From CAWKGV01 sp963849305 (lineage in GTDB: Bacteria > Pseudomonadota > Alphaproteobacteria > Acetobacterales > Acetobacteraceae), in assembly GCA_963849305.1 (NCBI GenBank), contig CAWKGV010000022.1, forward strand, positions 496,001 through 560,000: a stretch of 64,000 nucleotides of DNA. Direction: 5' to 3'. This document shows positions 19,726 to 27,846 of this stretch, piece by piece. The notes below the pieces were generated by a model, which was not told the origin of the DNA, searched no databases, and was given only the letters and a program-made list of their open reading frames with translations. Positions within the stretch are counted from its first letter, which is position 1, and every line of letters starts with the position of its first letter. A program made the translations under genes and the position numbers.

Positions 19726-20630
19726 TGCCGACCCGCTTGGCGCCCGGGTTGCCGTCCGACCTGCCGGGGCCAGTCTCGAGGGTGTACTTCTCGCAGCGGT
19801 TGCGCCTGCATTACGTCGACTGGGGCAATCCCGAGGCGCCGCCGTTGATCCTGCTGCATGGTGGGCGCGATCACTGCCGCAACTGGGACTGGGTGGCTGC
19901 AGGCTTGCGCGAGCATTGGCACATCATCGCGCCCGATCTGCGCGGGCACGGCGACAGCGCCTGGTCCGCGTCCGGCCACTACCCGATGGCGAGCTACATC
20001 TACGATCTGGCGCAATTGATCCACTCGCAGCGGCTGGCGCCGGTTTCCATCGTGGCGCACTCGCTCGGCGGCAATATCGCCCTGCGCTACAGCGGCATCT
20101 ATCCCCAGACGGTGCATCGGCTGGTGGCGATCGAAGGCCTGGGTCCAGGGCCACGCGGTGCCGGCGAGCGCGACCGCAAGCCGATCCACGAGCGTATGAC
20201 CGCGTGGATCGAGGAGCAGCGGGCGCGCGCCTCCGAGGTGCCGTGGCGCTATCCCTCGCTCGATGCCGCGCTCAAGCGGATGCGGGAGGCGAACAAGCAT
20301 TTGTCGGACGCGGTGGCTCGGCATCTGACCGAGCACGCGGTCAACCAGAACGAGGATGGGACATTCTGCTGGAAGTTCGACCCCTATGTGCGGGTCTGGC
20401 CGCCCAACGACATGACGCGCGAGGAGATCGCGACGCTCTGGTCGCGCATCGCCTGCCCGGTGCTACTGGCCTACGGCAAGGAGAGCTGGGCCACCAACCC
20501 GGCCGAGGATGGACGGCTGGAGTATTTCCAGAACGCGCGCGTGCTCAGCGTGGCCGGCGCGGGGCATTGGGTGCATCACGACCGGCTGGAACTGTTCGTG
20601 CGAGAGGTGCGCGGTTTCTTGTCCGAGTGA
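19725..20630 (+). CDS. Alpha/beta-fold hydrolase
   Basis: 301 residues. The start ATG shares bases with the preceding stop (TGATG). The fold landmarks are LILLHGGRDHCRNWD (oxyanion region), APDLRGHGDS, the nucleophile elbow VAHSLGG and the catalytic His in GAGHWVHHD. It has no signal peptide, so it is cytosolic. It closes the operon-like run that began with the Rieske oxygenase and probably hydrolyses an ester or C-C bond in the same pathway. The substrate is unknown. Confidence 0.9.
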   Translation: MPTRLAPGLPSDLPGPVSRVYFSQRLRLHYVDWGNPEAPPLILLHGGRDHCRNWDWVAAGLREHWHIIAPDLRGHGDSAWSASGHYPMASYIYDLAQLIHSQRLAPVSIVAHSLGGNIALRYSGIYPQTVHRLVAIEGLGPGPRGAGERDRKPIHERMTAWIEEQRARASEVPWRYPSLDAALKRMREANKHLSDAVARHLTEHAVNQNEDGTFCWKFDPYVRVWPPNDMTREEIATLWSRIACPVLLAYGKESWATNPAEDGRLEYFQNARVLSVAGAGHWVHHDRLELFVREVRGFLSE

Positions 20631-20803
20631 CAAATATGATGGTCCAACCCTAACAATCCGTCCAGGGCGGCCCCATTTCCACTTGATTGGCGCTTTTCGT
20701 TCTGGGCTGTGCGTGCCTTCGTGCGTTCGCATCCGGTGCTCGCCCGGGTTGAAGAGTACTCAGGCTTGCACCGTGCGAGCCGCCAAGTCCGGAGACTACG
20801 CGG

Positions 20804-21010
20804 ATGCCGACAGGCACAGTGAAATGGTTCAACAGCCAAAAAGGGTATGGGTTCATTCAGCCTGAGGACGGATCGAAGGATGTCTTCGTCCATATCTCAG
20901 CGGTTGAGCGATCCGGCCTCGGCAATTTGAACGAGGGGCAGAAGGTTAGCTTCGACGTCGAACGCGGTCAGCAGGGCAAGTCCTCGGCCGTTAACCTACA
21001 GCGCGCGTGA
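20804..21010 (+). CDS. CspA-family cold-shock protein
   Basis: 68 residues, a single cold-shock domain. RNP1 (KGYGFIQ) and RNP2 (VFVHIS) are present in the standard order after GTVKWFN. It binds single-stranded RNA or DNA and acts as an RNA chaperone. The 173-nt leader after the hydrolase gene is long, as is common for csp genes with structured 5' UTRs, though I did not resolve a structure. It is likely transcribed separately from the catabolic run. Confidence 0.96.
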   Translation: MPTGTVKWFNSQKGYGFIQPEDGSKDVFVHISAVERSGLGNLNEGQKVSFDVERGQQGKSSAVNLQRA

Positions 21011-21034
21011 CGCCTAAGCCACGGGAGAACTGTC

Positions 21035-21229
21035 ATGCCTGCGTATAAATTCGTCGTCGGCGAGCGGGTCGAATTCCTGCCGTCCAGGACGGATTACCAT
21101 GTTCCCCGTGGCGTCTACACCATCGTCCGTCGCTTGCCGTTTGAAGGCAAGGACTGCGCTTACCGGGTGAAGAACACGCGCGACGGCCACGAGCGTGTTA
21201 TTCCGGAAAGCCAACTCGGTCGCGCTTAG
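21035..21229 (+). CDS. Conserved small protein, SH3/KOW-like, unknown function
   Basis: 64 residues with a GGGAGAA site before ATG 21035. The sequence (KFVVGERVEFLPS, VPRGVYTIVRRLP, YRVKNTRDGHERVIPESQL) has the short-strand pattern of an SH3-like or KOW barrel. Small proteins of this kind are common in alphaproteobacteria. It lies 24 nt after the cold-shock gene and may be co-transcribed. No catalytic residues are evident. Confidence 0.75.
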   Translation: MPAYKFVVGERVEFLPSRTDYHVPRGVYTIVRRLPFEGKDCAYRVKNTRDGHERVIPESQLGRA

Positions 21230-21268
21230 CCTCTTCGCGGCCCCTCATCCCAAACCGCTCGCGAACCG

Positions 21269-21297
21269 AGAGGGGGCAGGACTTCAGCCCTCCTTTT
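21269..21297 (+). terminator. Possible rho-independent terminator
   Basis: An AGGGGG...CCCTCCT stem of about six pairs (with one G-U pair) and a loop of about ten bases is followed by TTTT. It sits 40 nt after the small SH3-like gene and before the next gene on the same strand. Confidence 0.35.
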
Positions 21298-21366
21298 GGA
21301 GACTTTTTGTTTGATCGAGGGTGCGGTACTTAACCATCCTCCTCTGGGAGGGGTGAGGGGCGCGCC

Positions 21367-22461
21367 ATGACAGTTTCAATAGCAACTATCGAGAGCCGGC
21401 TGTTCCGCATTCCCTTGCCGGTTGTGCTCTCGGACGCCACCCACGGCGCGATGACGCATTTCGAGTTGGTCACCGTGCGGCTGCGCGATACCCACGGCGC
21501 GGAAGGCGTTGGCTATACTTACACGGTGGGCGCGGGCGGGGCAGCGGTGCTGGCGCTGATCGACCAGGCGCTGCGCCCGGTGCTCCTGGGCGCCGATCCC
21601 GCTCGCATCGAGCAGTTGTGGCACGAGATGTGGTGGCGCCTGCATTATGGCGGGCGCGGCGGTACAGTGAGCCTCGCGATTTCCGCCGCCGACATCGCGC
21701 TGTGGGATTTGAAGACGCGTCGGCTTGGCACGCCGCTTTGGCGACTGCTCGGGGGGTTCGACCCGGCAGTGCCGTGCTATGCGGGCGGCATTGATCTCGA
21801 CTTCCCGATCGAGGCGCTGCTGCGCCAGACCAACGACAATCTCGCCAAGGGCTTCCGCGCGATCAAGATGAAGGTTGGCCGACCTCGTCTATCGGAGGAT
21901 GTCGAGCGCGTCCGCGCCATGCGCTCGCATCTCGGCGCCGATTTCCCACTGATGGTGGACGCCAATATGCGCTGGAGCGCCGATGAGGCGATCCGCGCGG
22001 CGCGCGCGTTCGCGCCGCTTCAGCCGGTCTGGTTGGAGGAGCCGACAATCCCCGATGACATCGCCGGCCATGCCCGCATCCTCCGGGACGGGGGGTTGCC
22101 GGTCGCGACCGGTGAGAACCTGCATAGCTTGCGCGAGTTCGCGCAAATGATCGCCGCGGGCGGCGTGACATTCCCCGAACCGGACGTGACCAATTGCGGG
22201 GGCGTGACCGTGTTCATGAAGATCGCGCATTTGGCGGAGGCCCATAATCTGCCGCTGACCTCGCACGGAGCGCACGACCTTACGGTTCACCTGCTCGCGG
22301 CCATCCCCAACCGCTCGTATCTCGAAGTTCACGGCTTCGGGCTGGAGCGGTTCATCGAGCATCCGCTCGCGATCAAGGACGGAAAGGCGGTCGCTCCCGA
22401 CCGCGCGGGACACGGTATCGCGTTCGACTGGTCCGGGCTTGCCAACTTCACGATCGCCTGA
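21367..22461 (+). CDS. Mandelate racemase/muconate lactonizing enzyme family protein (enolase superfamily)
   Basis: 364 residues. The N-terminal capping domain is followed by a barrel with the KMKVG catalytic Lys pair, the metal ligands DAN, EEP and GEN in order, and a C-terminal TSHGAHD segment carrying the His. This KxK/D-E-E/H set is the mandelate-racemase subgroup. It abstracts a proton alpha to a carboxylate, as in racemisation, lactonisation or acid-sugar dehydration. It stands alone between the small protein and a hypothetical gene. An acid-sugar dehydratase would fit the sugar-catabolic context, but this is inference. Confidence 0.92.
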   Translation: MTVSIATIESRLFRIPLPVVLSDATHGAMTHFELVTVRLRDTHGAEGVGYTYTVGAGGAAVLALIDQALRPVLLGADPARIEQLWHEMWWRLHYGGRGGTVSLAISAADIALWDLKTRRLGTPLWRLLGGFDPAVPCYAGGIDLDFPIEALLRQTNDNLAKGFRAIKMKVGRPRLSEDVERVRAMRSHLGADFPLMVDANMRWSADEAIRAARAFAPLQPVWLEEPTIPDDIAGHARILRDGGLPVATGENLHSLREFAQMIAAGGVTFPEPDVTNCGGVTVFMKIAHLAEAHNLPLTSHGAHDLTVHLLAAIPNRSYLEVHGFGLERFIEHPLAIKDGKAVAPDRAGHGIAFDWSGLANFTIA

Positions 22462-22520
22462 GCGGCATTGCTTGGCCCGTGCTTGACGCTGGGGAACATC
22501 GGCGCGTATGCGATAGCTGC

Positions 22521-23705
22521 ATGTCGCATATCTCGGTGACACCGCGTCGGGAGGCACTTGAAGCGTTCGTGGCACTCGCGGGCGCGGGACACTGGCGTGC
22601 GCGGTTCATCGAACTCGAGCGACAGGCGGGGGTCGGGCCACGCGCGGGCAAGGCAGTGATTGATCGTCACGCGCCGTATTATGCGGTCGAGCGGTTGCGA
22701 CGCGGCGCACGGGCACGCACGCGGGGAGACCTGCGTTTGTGCGCCCTGGCCACGGAGGCGGTGAGCCTCATGCACCGGCTGAGCGAGGCGGGACGGACGA
22801 GGTTTCGGGCCGCTTTCCGTGCCGCTCTGAGCAGGGAGAACACTCTTCTCCCGCTATTCCATTTGCTGCACACCGCGAAGTTGCAACGTTCGCGCGGATT
22901 CTCCGTGCATTTCGCCGGGCTGGAGGATGGCGCGCCGTTCGACCTGCTGATCTCCCGTGGCGGGATGACGGCGGAGATCGTGTGCGAGGTGGTCTCGGCC
23001 GAGGCGGGCCGGTCGCTGCATCGCGCCGCCTGGTTCGATTTGGCGGATCGCGTCGATCCTGACCTGCAAATCTGGCTTGCGGCGCACCCGGGTCGGTACC
23101 TGCTGCGCGTGAGCCTGCCGGACGGGCTGACCGGAGGCGAGGCGCTGGTGCGGCTGCACGAGCGAATCCGGCTGCTGCTGAGTTCCGAACGCCGCGCCGA
23201 TCACGACCCGGCCCTGGTGCTGCGGCTCGATCCATTGCTGCTGGCGGGGGCTCAGGCGGACGAGCTGGGCCTGGTCTCGTCACTGCGCCGGGAGTTTGGC
23301 CCGGAGGCGCATCTCTCGGTCACCACGGCGGGCGGCGGCTTGTTCGTGATGGCGGCGCGCGCCGGGCGGGAGAATGAAGTCGCGCAGGCGATATGCCGGA
23401 GCATGGCGGCCGTGGCGCCGGCCAGGTTGACCGGCAACCGTCCCGGCATTCTCGCCATATTCGTCGAGGACACCGACCGTTGGGAATGGCGCGGACTGCG
23501 CGAGCGGCTGGAGCTGGAGGGCGAGGCGCGGCAGTTCTTGACCCGCCCGGAAGCGCGGCCGGTCGTCGCGGTGACCTTCGCATCCCGTCTGGAACTGCTC
23601 GGCGCGGATGACGGGGTGCCCGACGGCGATCTGCGGTTCCGCAATCCTGCCCATCCGGCCGCCCGCGCCGCGGCTCTGTTGCCGGCGGTCGCGTCATCGG
23701 TTTGA
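22521..23705 (+). CDS. Conserved hypothetical protein
   Basis: 394 residues from ATG 22521 (MSHISVTPRREALEAFVALAG); a GTG at 22479 would add 14 residues. Neither has a good ribosome site. The protein is soluble and Arg/Leu-rich. A central segment (VHFAGLEDGAPFDLLISRGG, AEIVCEVVSAEAGRSLHR) resembles a nuclease-like or restriction-endonuclease-like core strand pattern, but I cannot name a family. The tail (GDLRFRNPAHPAARAA) is hydrophilic. The reading frame has normal codon use, so I treat it as a real gene of unknown function. Confidence 0.72.
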   Translation: MSHISVTPRREALEAFVALAGAGHWRARFIELERQAGVGPRAGKAVIDRHAPYYAVERLRRGARARTRGDLRLCALATEAVSLMHRLSEAGRTRFRAAFRAALSRENTLLPLFHLLHTAKLQRSRGFSVHFAGLEDGAPFDLLISRGGMTAEIVCEVVSAEAGRSLHRAAWFDLADRVDPDLQIWLAAHPGRYLLRVSLPDGLTGGEALVRLHERIRLLLSSERRADHDPALVLRLDPLLLAGAQADELGLVSSLRREFGPEAHLSVTTAGGGLFVMAARAGRENEVAQAICRSMAAVAPARLTGNRPGILAIFVEDTDRWEWRGLRERLELEGEARQFLTRPEARPVVAVTFASRLELLGADDGVPDGDLRFRNPAHPAARAAALLPAVASSV

Positions 23706-23844
23706 AGGCGGCCCTTACACCGTCGGGCCGACCCGCGGCATCCATGCGGAAGTTTACGGCGGGGTGTGACCGGCCGAGGCCGACCGCTTGTCGACGCTGA
23801 CGCATGGCCCGATCTACCCGCGGAACTTTGAATCGGAATACTGA
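23706..23844 (+). pseudogene. Possible 3' remnant of an unidentified gene
   Basis: In one frame the region reads FEGGPYTVGPTRGIHAEVYGGV, stop (TGA 23767-23769), PAEADRLSTLTHGPIYPRNF... and a final TGA at 23842-23844. A TGG-to-TGA change would join both parts. Codon use is coding-like, but no family is recognised and no start is visible. Confidence 0.3.
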
Positions 23845-23903
23845 CTTGCCTGGGGCAATGGGTGTGTGGCCCGCAAAATGGGCCAACATTCGGGAGGATG
23901 AAC

Positions 23904-24533
23904 ATGGACATGCGAGGCGAGCGGGTGATCCCCGCATCACGGGAGACGGTGTGGCGGGCACTTAATGATCCGTCCGTGTTGAAGGTCGCGATCCCCGGTT
24001 GTCAGGATCTTGAGAAATTGGGCGACGATGCTTTCCGCGCCACGGCCGCTGTCAAGGTCGGGCCCATTACCGCCCGTTTCACCGGGAAGGTCAGTCTACT
24101 CGATCTCGATCCGCCGAACGGCTATCGGATCGAGGGAGAGGGTCAAGGAGGAGCCGCCGGATTCGCCAAGGGAGGCGCGACCGTCCGGCTGGAAGAAGCA
24201 AACGGCGGAACGCGACTGGTCTACGACGTGAGTGCTCAGGTGGGGGGCAAGCTCGCGCAGCTCGGTGGGCGGATGGTCGATGTAACCGCCAAACAGATGT
24301 CGGATGCCTTCTTCAACCGCTTCGCGACCGAGATCTCGGCCCCGCAATCCAAGCCGTCGGGAGCAGCGCCGGAGGGAGCGAGCGTGGCCGAACCGAACCC
24401 GCCGGCTGCATTCAACGTCGGTGCGCTCATACCCATACCCCTGCTCGCTGGCATCGGTGCAGGATTGCTCGCAATTCTCGTTTGGTTGTTTACCAGGCGT
24501 CGGCGCCCCGCGCGTCGCGTCATCGATAGGTAA
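23904..24533 (+). CDS. CoxG-family SRPBCC protein with C-terminal membrane anchor
   Basis: 209 residues. I prefer ATG 23904 because GGGAGG lies at the right distance; an ATG at 23898 is too close to it. Residues 1-150 form a CoxG/SRPBCC domain (MRGERVIPASRETVWRALNDP, IPGCQDLEKL, VSAQVGGKLAQLGGRMVD). A Pro/Ala linker follows, then one membrane helix (LIPIPLLAGIGAGLLAILVW) and a basic tail. CoxG proteins help recruit CO dehydrogenase to the membrane and occur with other molybdenum hydroxylases. No cox/xdh genes are next to it here, so the partner is unknown. Confidence 0.88.
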   Translation: MDMRGERVIPASRETVWRALNDPSVLKVAIPGCQDLEKLGDDAFRATAAVKVGPITARFTGKVSLLDLDPPNGYRIEGEGQGGAAGFAKGGATVRLEEANGGTRLVYDVSAQVGGKLAQLGGRMVDVTAKQMSDAFFNRFATEISAPQSKPSGAAPEGASVAEPNPPAAFNVGALIPIPLLAGIGAGLLAILVWLFTRRRRPARRVIDR

Positions 24534-24695
24534 AGTTTCAAGGGGCATCAGGCGAAGCTGACGCAATGACGCCAAAGGCGCCTCGCTCCCGGCTGGGCGC
24601 GCTCCGCCCGTTGGGGCGAGTGCGAGCCTCAGCCCGCCGCCTCCCGCAAGGACCCCGGGAGAAGCGACAGCAAGCTGGGGAGAGGGCCGGCCTTA

Positions 24696-24977
24696 TTACT
24701 TCCCCTTCTCGCGGCGGACGAACTTGAAGAAGCGGCTGGTCTTGCCGCTGGCGGTTTCGTCCTGGTGCAAGAAGGCGAGGTTTCGATCTTCGAATGTCTC
24801 GAAGAATTCCTCCCACGAGATCTGTTCCAGCTTGTCGTCCGGCTCGCGGAAATCGAAGCGCAGAATGCCTTCGCCGTCGTCGCCTTCCGTGCCCTTCACC
24901 TTGCTCGGTCGGCCGCCGCGCTCTTCGGCCCATTTGCGGATGAAATCGTGGTCGGTGGTCGTGGTGGCGCTGCTCAT
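24696..24977 (-). CDS. Conserved hypothetical small acidic protein
   Basis: 93 residues. The start at 24977 has GAGAGGATC upstream. It reads MSSATTTTDHDFIRKWAEERGG, then KGTEGDDGEGILRFDFREPDDKLEQISWEEFFETFEDRN and ends KFVRREKGK. Soluble, charged, no Cys, similar in style to small stress-associated proteins found near branching-enzyme-like annotations in alphaproteobacteria. The same frame is open upstream without a stop as far as the membrane-protein gene, but the intervening stretch has weaker coding bias. I treat this as a separate gene. Confidence 0.72.
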   Translation of the reverse strand: MSSATTTTDHDFIRKWAEERGGRPSKVKGTEGDDGEGILRFDFREPDDKLEQISWEEFFETFEDRNLAFLHQDETASGKTSRFFKFVRREKGK

Positions 24978-25262
24978 GGCTGATCCTCTCGAAGCTGTGC
25001 CGATCCGCGATTCAAGCGTTGCGGCGTCCGGCGGTTGCCGCTTGCCGGAGGAGCTCACACCCTCGTGCCCAAGATCGAGGCCGCGTGTGTACGGACCAGC
25101 ACCACTCGGAGTGATGGGGGGCGGATCGCGGTGCTCGTCGCCTTGGGGGTCGGGCGGTGGCCCGGGCAGGGTGCCCGGCGGCAGCGCCGCGCGCTCACCC
25201 GGCAGGCCGTCGCTCTCGCGCATCCACTGCTCGACCGGGGTCTCGCGCCTTCCGCGGGTCAC
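24978..25262 (-). other. Weakly coding stretch with a GTG overlapping the previous stop
   Basis: A GTG at 25262-25260 overlaps the corrected TGA of the membrane protein (GTGA). It opens a Pro/Arg-rich frame (TPVEQWMRESDGLPGER...) that runs without a stop into the 93-residue gene. The first 45 codons have coding-like third positions; the rest do not. It could be a short gene that lost its stop or an N-terminal extension. Confidence 0.3.
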
Positions 25263-25928
25263 GACGCCGCCCCTCGTCGCGCGGATAGGCCGCGCCACAA
25301 TTCTTCGAGGTAAGGCGCCCATTCCAGTACCGACCATGGCACCGAGCAAAATCGCCGTCTCTCGCCAGGGGAGCGGGTGCCGCTTGAGCCGGATCGACAT
25401 ATCGGGCCGGCGGCCGCCGATGCCGAACAAGGCCAAAAGCTGCGGCCAGTGCAGGACGCTGACGAACGAGAGCGCCATCAGCGGCGCGGCGATCAAGTAG
25501 TCATGCACGTGCTGCTCGATGGCCGTGACCTCCCGGTGCTTGCTCGCGTACGTCAGGCCCCAGATCGCGGTCGCCTCGTGCAGCACGTAGCCCGCGATCA
25601 TCAGGGCGAGCACCGGCGAGGTAACTTCCAGGAACAAGGCGGCGAGGGTCGGCACCGCGGCCTCGGTCAGCATCGCCAGGTGGATCAGCGATTCCTTCGG
25701 CCCGGTCGTATGTTCGATGTCGCTCGCGCGGTGGCACAGCCAGTCCGCGACGCCCGCCGCCAGCCAGAGCGGCAGCACGAAGCGAAGCAGGAACTGCTGG
25801 GTGATCTCGCCAACATCGATCGCGAGCGGCTCGGTTGGGGCCAGGGGCCGCCACCTAACCGGCAGAGCGCGAGCGAGCGGCCAACTGTGCCGGGCAAGGG
25901 CCGTGGCGGAGAGCAGGGCATTCCTCAT
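25259..25928 (-). pseudogene. Multi-pass membrane protein with a C-terminal frameshift
   Basis: The first frame gives MRNALLSATALARHSW, then several helices (FLLRFVLPLWLAAGVADWL, LTEAAVPTLAALFLEVTSPVLALMIAGYVLHE, LIAAPLMALSFVSVLHW) up to LLGAMVG. Beyond about 25331-25333 the coding-like sequence is in the next frame (VLEWAPYLEELWRGLSARRG, TGA at 25261-25259), while the original frame continues into arginine-rich low-quality sequence. One extra base would explain this; the corrected length is about 222 residues. His and Glu in HEATAIWGLTYASKHRE look conserved. Function unknown. Confidence 0.65.
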
Positions 25929-26059
25929 GGTCAGGCCGTTCGGATTGTTGGGTGTCCCGTCAGGAACGAGGCCGAGCCCGGATAGTTGCAATAGCGCGGG
26001 CCAACCAGGGCCGGGTGTTCGCGTTAATTCCCGTGGCAATGAGCAACGGGAGCGGCTCC

Positions 26060-26293
26060 ATGAAGGATTTGGCGCCTGGCCATCGCGGGGATCTCCACGC
26101 CAGGTTGCGGGAGGTCGAAAAGGGACTCTATCGCGCCGAGTACACGGGCGAATTCAACCCGGAGAACCCGGATGAACGCGAGTGGCCCGACTACCATGTG
26201 GCGACAACCCCCGAGGCCGCGAAGACCTGGGTGGAGAACCTGGCGCGGTCGATGAACTATGGCCGGGTGGTGTGGGACTCACTGCCCGATTAA
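26060..26293 (+). CDS. Conserved small hypothetical protein
   Basis: 77 residues from ATG 26060 (GGGAG upstream). It reads MKDLAPGHRGDLHARLREVEKGLYRAEYTGEFN..., then DYHVATTPEAAKTWVENLARSMNYGRVVWDSLPD. It is acidic and soluble with alternating short strands and a helix; no known domain is recognised. It is convergent with the GFA gene, and the two stops overlap by 4 nt (26290-26293). Confidence 0.72.
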   Translation: MKDLAPGHRGDLHARLREVEKGLYRAEYTGEFNPENPDEREWPDYHVATTPEAAKTWVENLARSMNYGRVVWDSLPD

Positions 26294-26790
26294 GGGCTCG
26301 CCGGCGGCTTCCAGTCCGCTTGCGTGTCATGGTCGGGGTGCTGAAAGCTCACGATCCGGCTGAGATCCTCGGGCGGGTCGCCTTGGCCCGTTCTGCGTGC
26401 CGGCACATGATCGAACAGGCTGGCGTTGCACCACGGGAGCCGGCTTTCGATGCCGAGGGCGACCGTGGGCCGCACCCGGCGCGGGGCATCCAGGCTGCCG
26501 ATGCTGACGTCGATCATGTCCTGCTTCCTATCGTATTGAAACGAAAGCGGTGTGCCGCAGCGCGGACAGAAGCCGCGCGTGGCGGCTGACGAGCTGCGAA
26601 AGATCCCCGGCGCGCCGCGAGTCCAGGCGAAATCGTCCTCGGGCACCGTGGCGTAGGCGTAGAACGGGCCGCCCACCGCCTTCTGGCACATGCGGCAGTG
26701 GCAAATGCCGGCTTGCGGCTGGGCGTAGAGCGCGTAGCGGATGGCTCCGCACTGGCAGCCGCCGGTCAGTATGGGCGTGCGTTCCGTCAT
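26290..26790 (-). CDS. GFA-family zinc protein (glutathione-dependent formaldehyde-activating enzyme/CENP-V fold)
   Basis: 166 residues. Zinc-binding cysteines appear in the family order: GGCQCGAIRY near the N-terminus, CHCRMCQKAVGGPF near 30-45, and FCPRCGTPL near 75. The protein is cytosolic. Members were first linked to glutathione-formaldehyde adduct formation, but most have unknown substrates. It faces the quinone reductase gene across a 66-nt divergent promoter region. Confidence 0.92.
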   Translation of the reverse strand: MTERTPILTGGCQCGAIRYALYAQPQAGICHCRMCQKAVGGPFYAYATVPEDDFAWTRGAPGIFRSSSAATRGFCPRCGTPLSFQYDRKQDMIDVSIGSLDAPRRVRPTVALGIESRLPWCNASLFDHVPARRTGQGDPPEDLSRIVSFQHPDHDTQADWKPPASP

Positions 26791-26856
26791 CCAATCCCTC
26801 CTGGGGCGATGCTTGCGTGGGAGCTATTCTGATCCGAAGCAGAGATGGAGGGAACG

Positions 26857-27843
26857 ATGCGCGCTGTCTGGTACGACCATCGGGGGCCTGCGCGCGAGGT
26901 TCTGGTCTGTGGTGAGCTGCCGACGCCGGAGGCGGGACCGGGCGAGGTCCGGGTGCGGCTGGAGGCGTCGGGCGTGAACCCGTCCGACACCTATCGCCGG
27001 GCTGGCCCCGGGTCGATGGAGTATCAACGCGTGGTGACGAACAGCGACGGCGCCGGAGTGGTCGACCAGGTCGGGGCCGGGGTAGCGGAGAGCTGGCTCG
27101 GCAAGCGCGTGTGGCTGTACAACGGCCAGCGCAACGGGCGATGGTGCGGCACGGCCGCGGAATACATCGCGCTGTCGGCCGATCTGGTCGCCGAGTTGCC
27201 GGAGACGGTGTCGTTCGCCGAGGGCGCGACGCTGGGTATCCCATGCATGACCGCGCATCGCTGCGTGTTCCTGGCGGGCCCGGTCCAGGGGCGCACCATT
27301 CTGGTCACGGGCGGGGCCGGTGCGGTCGGCCATTATGCCGTGCAGCTCGCCAAATGGGCGGGAGCCATTGTGATCGCCACGGCAAGCTCCGGGGCGAAGG
27401 CTCAGCGTGCCCGCGCCGGCGGGGCCGACCATGTGATCGATTACCGGCGCGAGGACGTTGCGGCGCGCGTGCGCGCGGTCACCTCCGGGCGCGGCGTCGA
27501 TCATGTGGTGGAGGTTGATTTCGGCGGCAATCTAGCCTCAACCGTCCCGGCGATGGCCGACAACGGCAGCATCGCCGTCTATGCGACCAATGGCGAGCGC
27601 ACGCCGCGCCTGCCTGTACGCGAGTTGATGCAGCGCAACATCGCGACGCATTTCGTGGTTCTGCCGACCTGTCCGCACGAGGCTCGGCGGCGTGCCCAGT
27701 CCGATATCGCTGCATGGACGGCTGGCGGCAAAGGTATTTTGTCGGTCGCCGCTCGGTTTCCGCTCGCCGAGACGGCGGCGGCGCACGAAGCCGTGGAACG
27801 CGGCGGCAAAGTGGGAACGGTGGTCGTCGAGCCGCGCCAATAA
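26857..27843 (+). CDS. NADPH:quinone reductase-like zinc-free medium-chain dehydrogenase
   Basis: 328 residues; ATG 26857 follows GGAGGG at good spacing. An N-terminal GroES-like domain (SGVNPSDTYRRAG) is followed by a Rossmann domain with ILVTGGAGAVGHYAVQLAKWAG and NADPH contacts (TASSGAKAQRARAGGADHVIDY). Structural and catalytic zinc cysteines are missing, which places it in the QOR branch. It reduces quinones or activated double bonds with NADPH. Convergent with the OPT transporter gene (3-nt gap). Confidence 0.92.
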   Translation: MRAVWYDHRGPAREVLVCGELPTPEAGPGEVRVRLEASGVNPSDTYRRAGPGSMEYQRVVTNSDGAGVVDQVGAGVAESWLGKRVWLYNGQRNGRWCGTAAEYIALSADLVAELPETVSFAEGATLGIPCMTAHRCVFLAGPVQGRTILVTGGAGAVGHYAVQLAKWAGAIVIATASSGAKAQRARAGGADHVIDYRREDVAARVRAVTSGRGVDHVVEVDFGGNLASTVPAMADNGSIAVYATNGERTPRLPVRELMQRNIATHFVVLPTCPHEARRRAQSDIAAWTAGGKGILSVAARFPLAETAAAHEAVERGGKVGTVVVEPRQ

Positions 27844-27846
27844 GCG

